From assembly GCA_963824935.1 (NCBI GenBank), contig CAWGRF010000029.1, positions 1-64,000 of the forward strand: 64,000 bases of DNA, in the 5' to 3' direction. This document shows positions 61,762 through 64,000 of this stretch, piece by piece. A program made the position numbers and the translations under genes. Below the pieces are notes generated by a model that was given only the letters and a program-made list of their open reading frames with translations, ran no database searches and was not told where the DNA came from. Within the stretch, counting starts at the first letter, position 1. Each line of letters starts with the position of its first letter. The DNA comes from JACCZX01 sp963824935 (GTDB lineage: Bacteria; Pseudomonadota; Gammaproteobacteria; Burkholderiales; Burkholderiaceae_F).

Positions 61762-62847
61762 CTACTCCGGACTCGGACTCGCGAGTGCACGCTTCGCGCG
61801 GATCAACCGTTGCGCCTCGAGCGTCCAATGCTTCTTGATGCTGAACCACACGTCGGCCGCCCAGAGCGCGTTATCGGCCGAGCCCTGCGCTATCGGTGCG
61901 CCGTTGGTCTCTCCGGGCCGGTACGCGTTGAGCCAGACCCGCATATCCTTGTCGCGCGCGAGATGCGAGGTCGCCGCAACCGTAACGTGTGAGTACTCGG
62001 CAGGCAGTTGGACATTGCGCACGTTGGCGGTGCCATTGCTCTTGTAGTTCGAAGCCTCACTAGAGAAATCCCACGCGATCATGTCGACGCCGAGCGAGTA
62101 TCCGGTGAACTCGTCGACGGTGTCCGGAATCGTTCGGAGCCGGCCTGCCATCATCCATTGATTGGGTAACAGCAACGCCGCCCCGCCAGCGCCTACGACC
62201 GACACGTATCCCAGCCGCAGACCGACGACCGGGCGCGTGCGGCCTGTGAGCGGATCGACGATGCTGGTCCGTTCCTCTGCCGAGTCGGTGTGCGGGTTCC
62301 AGACGCGGATACGGTCGCCGAATGCGCCGGCAAACTCGTAGAGCGTCTTGATCGCCTGAATTCCGCCCTGGCTGTGGCCGACGAGCATCGGCATCATCCC
62401 CTCGCGCTCGTAGTACCACGCGATGGTGCCTGCGATTCGATCGCTCGGCTCGTATGGACTGTGGGAGAGCCGGCGATCCCCAGGGTGCCTGAGCTTCGCT
62501 TCGGGATAGCCCATGCCGATCAGGAACCGCGCGAACGACTCCATGATCAGATGAACGGGATAGATGCCGCCGTGCACACTCACGATTCTCGGCGTCGGGC
62601 CGGCGGCGAGGGTTTTGCGCACGTCATCGTCGCTGATTCGCTCAGGGTCGAGCGCGAGAATGCGTTCCTCGAGCGCCGGGTCGATCGCGAGCGACCGCAG
62701 AACCGCCTCTGGCTGGACTTCCCGGGAGACTGGCTGGCTCTGGCCGGCGGGTCGCGTCGCGCACGCGGTTACGCCCAGCGCGAGCACGACGGCGAGAATT
62801 GCGCTCAGGCGACGCAAGCGTCGGCTCCCTTCAGACTCTCGATGCAT
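61762..62847 (-). CDS. Lipoprotein with alpha/beta-hydrolase fold
   Basis: 361 residues from ATG 62847. Lipoprotein signal LSAILAVVLALGVTAC (lipobox VTAC). The nucleophile elbow MLVGHSQGGIQAIKTLYEFA has a Ser in GHSQGG, the lipase/esterase type. The oxyanion-strand candidate is IVSVHGGIYPVHLIM near residue 90; late His in EYSHVTVAATSHLARDKD. Probably an outer-membrane or periplasmic lipase or esterase. The first ~43 bp overlap the 3' end of the WS/DGAT-like gene, so the two are likely one operon. Confidence 0.8.
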   Translation of the reverse strand: MHRESEGSRRLRRLSAILAVVLALGVTACATRPAGQSQPVSREVQPEAVLRSLAIDPALEERILALDPERISDDDVRKTLAAGPTPRIVSVHGGIYPVHLIMESFARFLIGMGYPEAKLRHPGDRRLSHSPYEPSDRIAGTIAWYYEREGMMPMLVGHSQGGIQAIKTLYEFAGAFGDRIRVWNPHTDSAEERTSIVDPLTGRTRPVVGLRLGYVSVVGAGGAALLLPNQWMMAGRLRTIPDTVDEFTGYSLGVDMIAWDFSSEASNYKSNGTANVRNVQLPAEYSHVTVAATSHLARDKDMRVWLNAYRPGETNGAPIAQGSADNALWAADVWFSIKKHWTLEAQRLIRAKRALASPSPE

Positions 62848-64000
62848 TGCTTGAACCCGGCAATGACGCCGTCGACGTCGGCTCGCGAGAACGCCGCGGT
62901 CCGGAACGACAGCCCGACGTGCAGCGTATCGCGGGCCGTGGTGACGGCGAGCACCATCGGACACAGCGGCCCGGTGGACACAGCCCTTATGTAGTCTGGG
63001 TAATCCGGCGACTGCGAGTTGCCTGACTCGCCCATTGCCCACAGCGCGTCGACGTTGAGGGCAGTCACGCCGCCCCACGCCGGATAGTGCTTGGCGAAGA
63101 AGCGTTGCCGGCGCGGGATCGACAGAAAGCGCCAGATCAGACTCGAAAGGCCGAGCGCCATGATGGTCTGCAGATACAACTTGTGCCGCTTGATCCGCGT
63201 GGTTTCCGCATGCACGTCATGTACCAGGTCGCGCAGGCTGATGCCCTCGGGCACCGCGTGGGCGATGCGGAAGGAGGCCAGAAACTGGCCAAAGATGCGA
63301 CGCGGGTCGGCGCCGAAATCGTCGCGCGCGTTGACGATCGATGCCACTGCGAGCTCCCGTCGCCGCCGTTCCTGCCAGCGATCGGTGGCGAGCGGCGCCA
63401 GAGCCTGCAGCAGGCTGCCGAGGAAGACGTCGTTGATCGTCACGCCCCAGGCCTTGCCTGTGCGGCGAAGCGCGGCGAGTTGGGTCGGGTTTAGCTTGAG
63501 GTACGCGAATCCGTTGTGCGGGTTGTCCTCGCCACGGTAGCGCGGTCGGAACGAGCGGCGCGAGCGAGCAAGCTGCCGTGGCAGGCCGAATACGCCTCTC
63601 AGAAACGCCACCGGATGGCGCATCAGCAGGTGACGGTAGGTCGCAGGGTAAAGCCCCGGCGCAGAACTGCCCGGGCCGACCCGCTCCGACGCTGAAAAGT
63701 CATCGGCGATGTCCTTGAGCAACAAGGCGATCGAGTCGCCGCCGGCGATGAAGTGATCGTAGGCGAGGCCGAGGTAGAAGGAGTCTGCGGTCGCGACAGC
63801 GAAGAAGCGGAACGGGTTTGCCGCGCGCTGGTGCGGGAAGGGGGCGTTGAGCTGGCGCTCGACCGCGCCGCAGACGGCAGCGAACGGATCGTGCGCGCCC
63901 GGCAAGACCTCGAGCGTCACCTGCGCAGGCCCGCCCTCATAGCGGAACCATCGCCTGTCGCGGTCGACAACGAGTCCGGTCAGGCCGTGCGCCTCGAGCT
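62805..64000 (-). CDS. WS/DGAT-like acyltransferase or condensation-type protein (partial)
   Basis: Continues past the window edge on its 5' side; the reading frame is open to 64000. The 371 residues from the internal GTG at 63920 cover most of it. A chloramphenicol-acetyltransferase-like fold: YLGLAYDHFIAGGDSIALLL would hold the catalytic HHxxxDG, but here it reads DHFIAGG, lacking the first His and the Asp. Later GVTINDVFLGSLLQALAPLA and VSTGPLCPMVLAVTTARDTL follow the family pattern. Wax-ester or triglyceride synthase-like; catalytic ability doubtful. Confidence 0.7.
   Translation of the reverse strand, partial: LEAHGLTGLVVDRDRRWFRYEGGPAQVTLEVLPGAHDPFAAVCGAVERQLNAPFPHQRAANPFRFFAVATADSFYLGLAYDHFIAGGDSIALLLKDIADDFSASERVGPGSSAPGLYPATYRHLLMRHPVAFLRGVFGLPRQLARSRRSFRPRYRGEDNPHNGFAYLKLNPTQLAALRRTGKAWGVTINDVFLGSLLQALAPLATDRWQERRRRELAVASIVNARDDFGADPRRIFGQFLASFRIAHAVPEGISLRDLVHDVHAETTRIKRHKLYLQTIMALGLSSLIWRFLSIPRRQRFFAKHYPAWGGVTALNVDALWAMGESGNSQSPDYPDYIRAVSTGPLCPMVLAVTTARDTLHVGLSFRTAAFSRADVDGVIAGFKQCIESLKGADACVA

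Overview
The window is GC-rich, densely coded proteobacterial chromosome. The neighbourhoods fit a betaproteobacterium, probably close to Burkholderiales: gloB-methyltransferase-rnhA with dnaQ a little further on, a GCTACAATN-type -10 element, a LexA box of the CTG-N10-CAG form, an msbA-linked LPS core gene cluster, and a PEP-CTERM protein. That assignment is inference from gene content. No rRNA or CRISPR is visible. At least 17 single-base frame breaks interrupt otherwise intact genes, including dnaE. Most look like one surplus or missing base, so sequence-level indel errors are more likely than true gene decay.

Layout. 1-7.3 kb (all minus strand): the 5' part of an ABC exporter, DUF3303 and GFA proteins, a cNMP-binding/thioredoxin-reductase-like fusion, a SnoaL-like fragment, two tiny membrane proteins, then an integron-like stretch. 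That stretch has an enoyl-CoA hydratase, attC site B, a homocysteine S-methyltransferase, attC site A, a BBE-type FAD oxidoreductase, an attI-like site with two direct repeats, and a perfect LexA box where an integrase promoter would be. No integrase gene is present; the next gene is an AttH/CrtC-like protein of an ABC operon. 7.4-11.7 kb: AttH-like protein, FtsX-type permease and LolD-type ATPase. 11.7-21.2 kb: threonine ammonia-lyase, egtD, phoX, ppk2, a VOC protein, egtB and an AsmA protein; egtD and egtB together encode the ergothioneine pathway core. 21.2-28 kb: transglutaminase, TlpA-like protein, selD, a small exported protein, carbonic anhydrase, a Gly-rich protein, fabI and mltD. 28-38.4 kb: gloB, methyltransferase, rnhA, an RND efflux pair, an autotransporter-type barrel, dnaQ and an AMP-dependent ligase.

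38.4-46.4 kb: tRNA-Val, DedA and GNAT proteins, a cytoplasmic gingipain-like (C25) protease with a small partner, gltX, LuxR and TetR regulators, and a TetR-linked VOC/PPOX/cupin operon. 46.5-50.4 kb: tRNA-Ala and tRNA-Glu, then a 3.7-kb islet bounded by a 12-bp copy of the tRNA-Glu 3' end. It carries small accessory genes (PEP-CTERM protein, Cys-rich protein, lipoprotein, DUF2726) and a possible recombinase remnant. 50.4-61.7 kb: a DUF4124 protein, dnaE, then LPS core/O-antigen genes (two GT2, a GT25-WaaL fusion, a GT9 heptosyltransferase, msbA) and an AhpD-like protein. 61.7-64 kb: a lipoprotein alpha/beta hydrolase overlapping a WS/DGAT-like acyltransferase that runs off the window.

Most unusual: the integrase-less integron remnant, the intracellular C25-type protease pair, the tRNA-Glu islet, a GT25-O-antigen-ligase fusion, and an 18-bp intergenic repeat that is followed both times by a hairpin.
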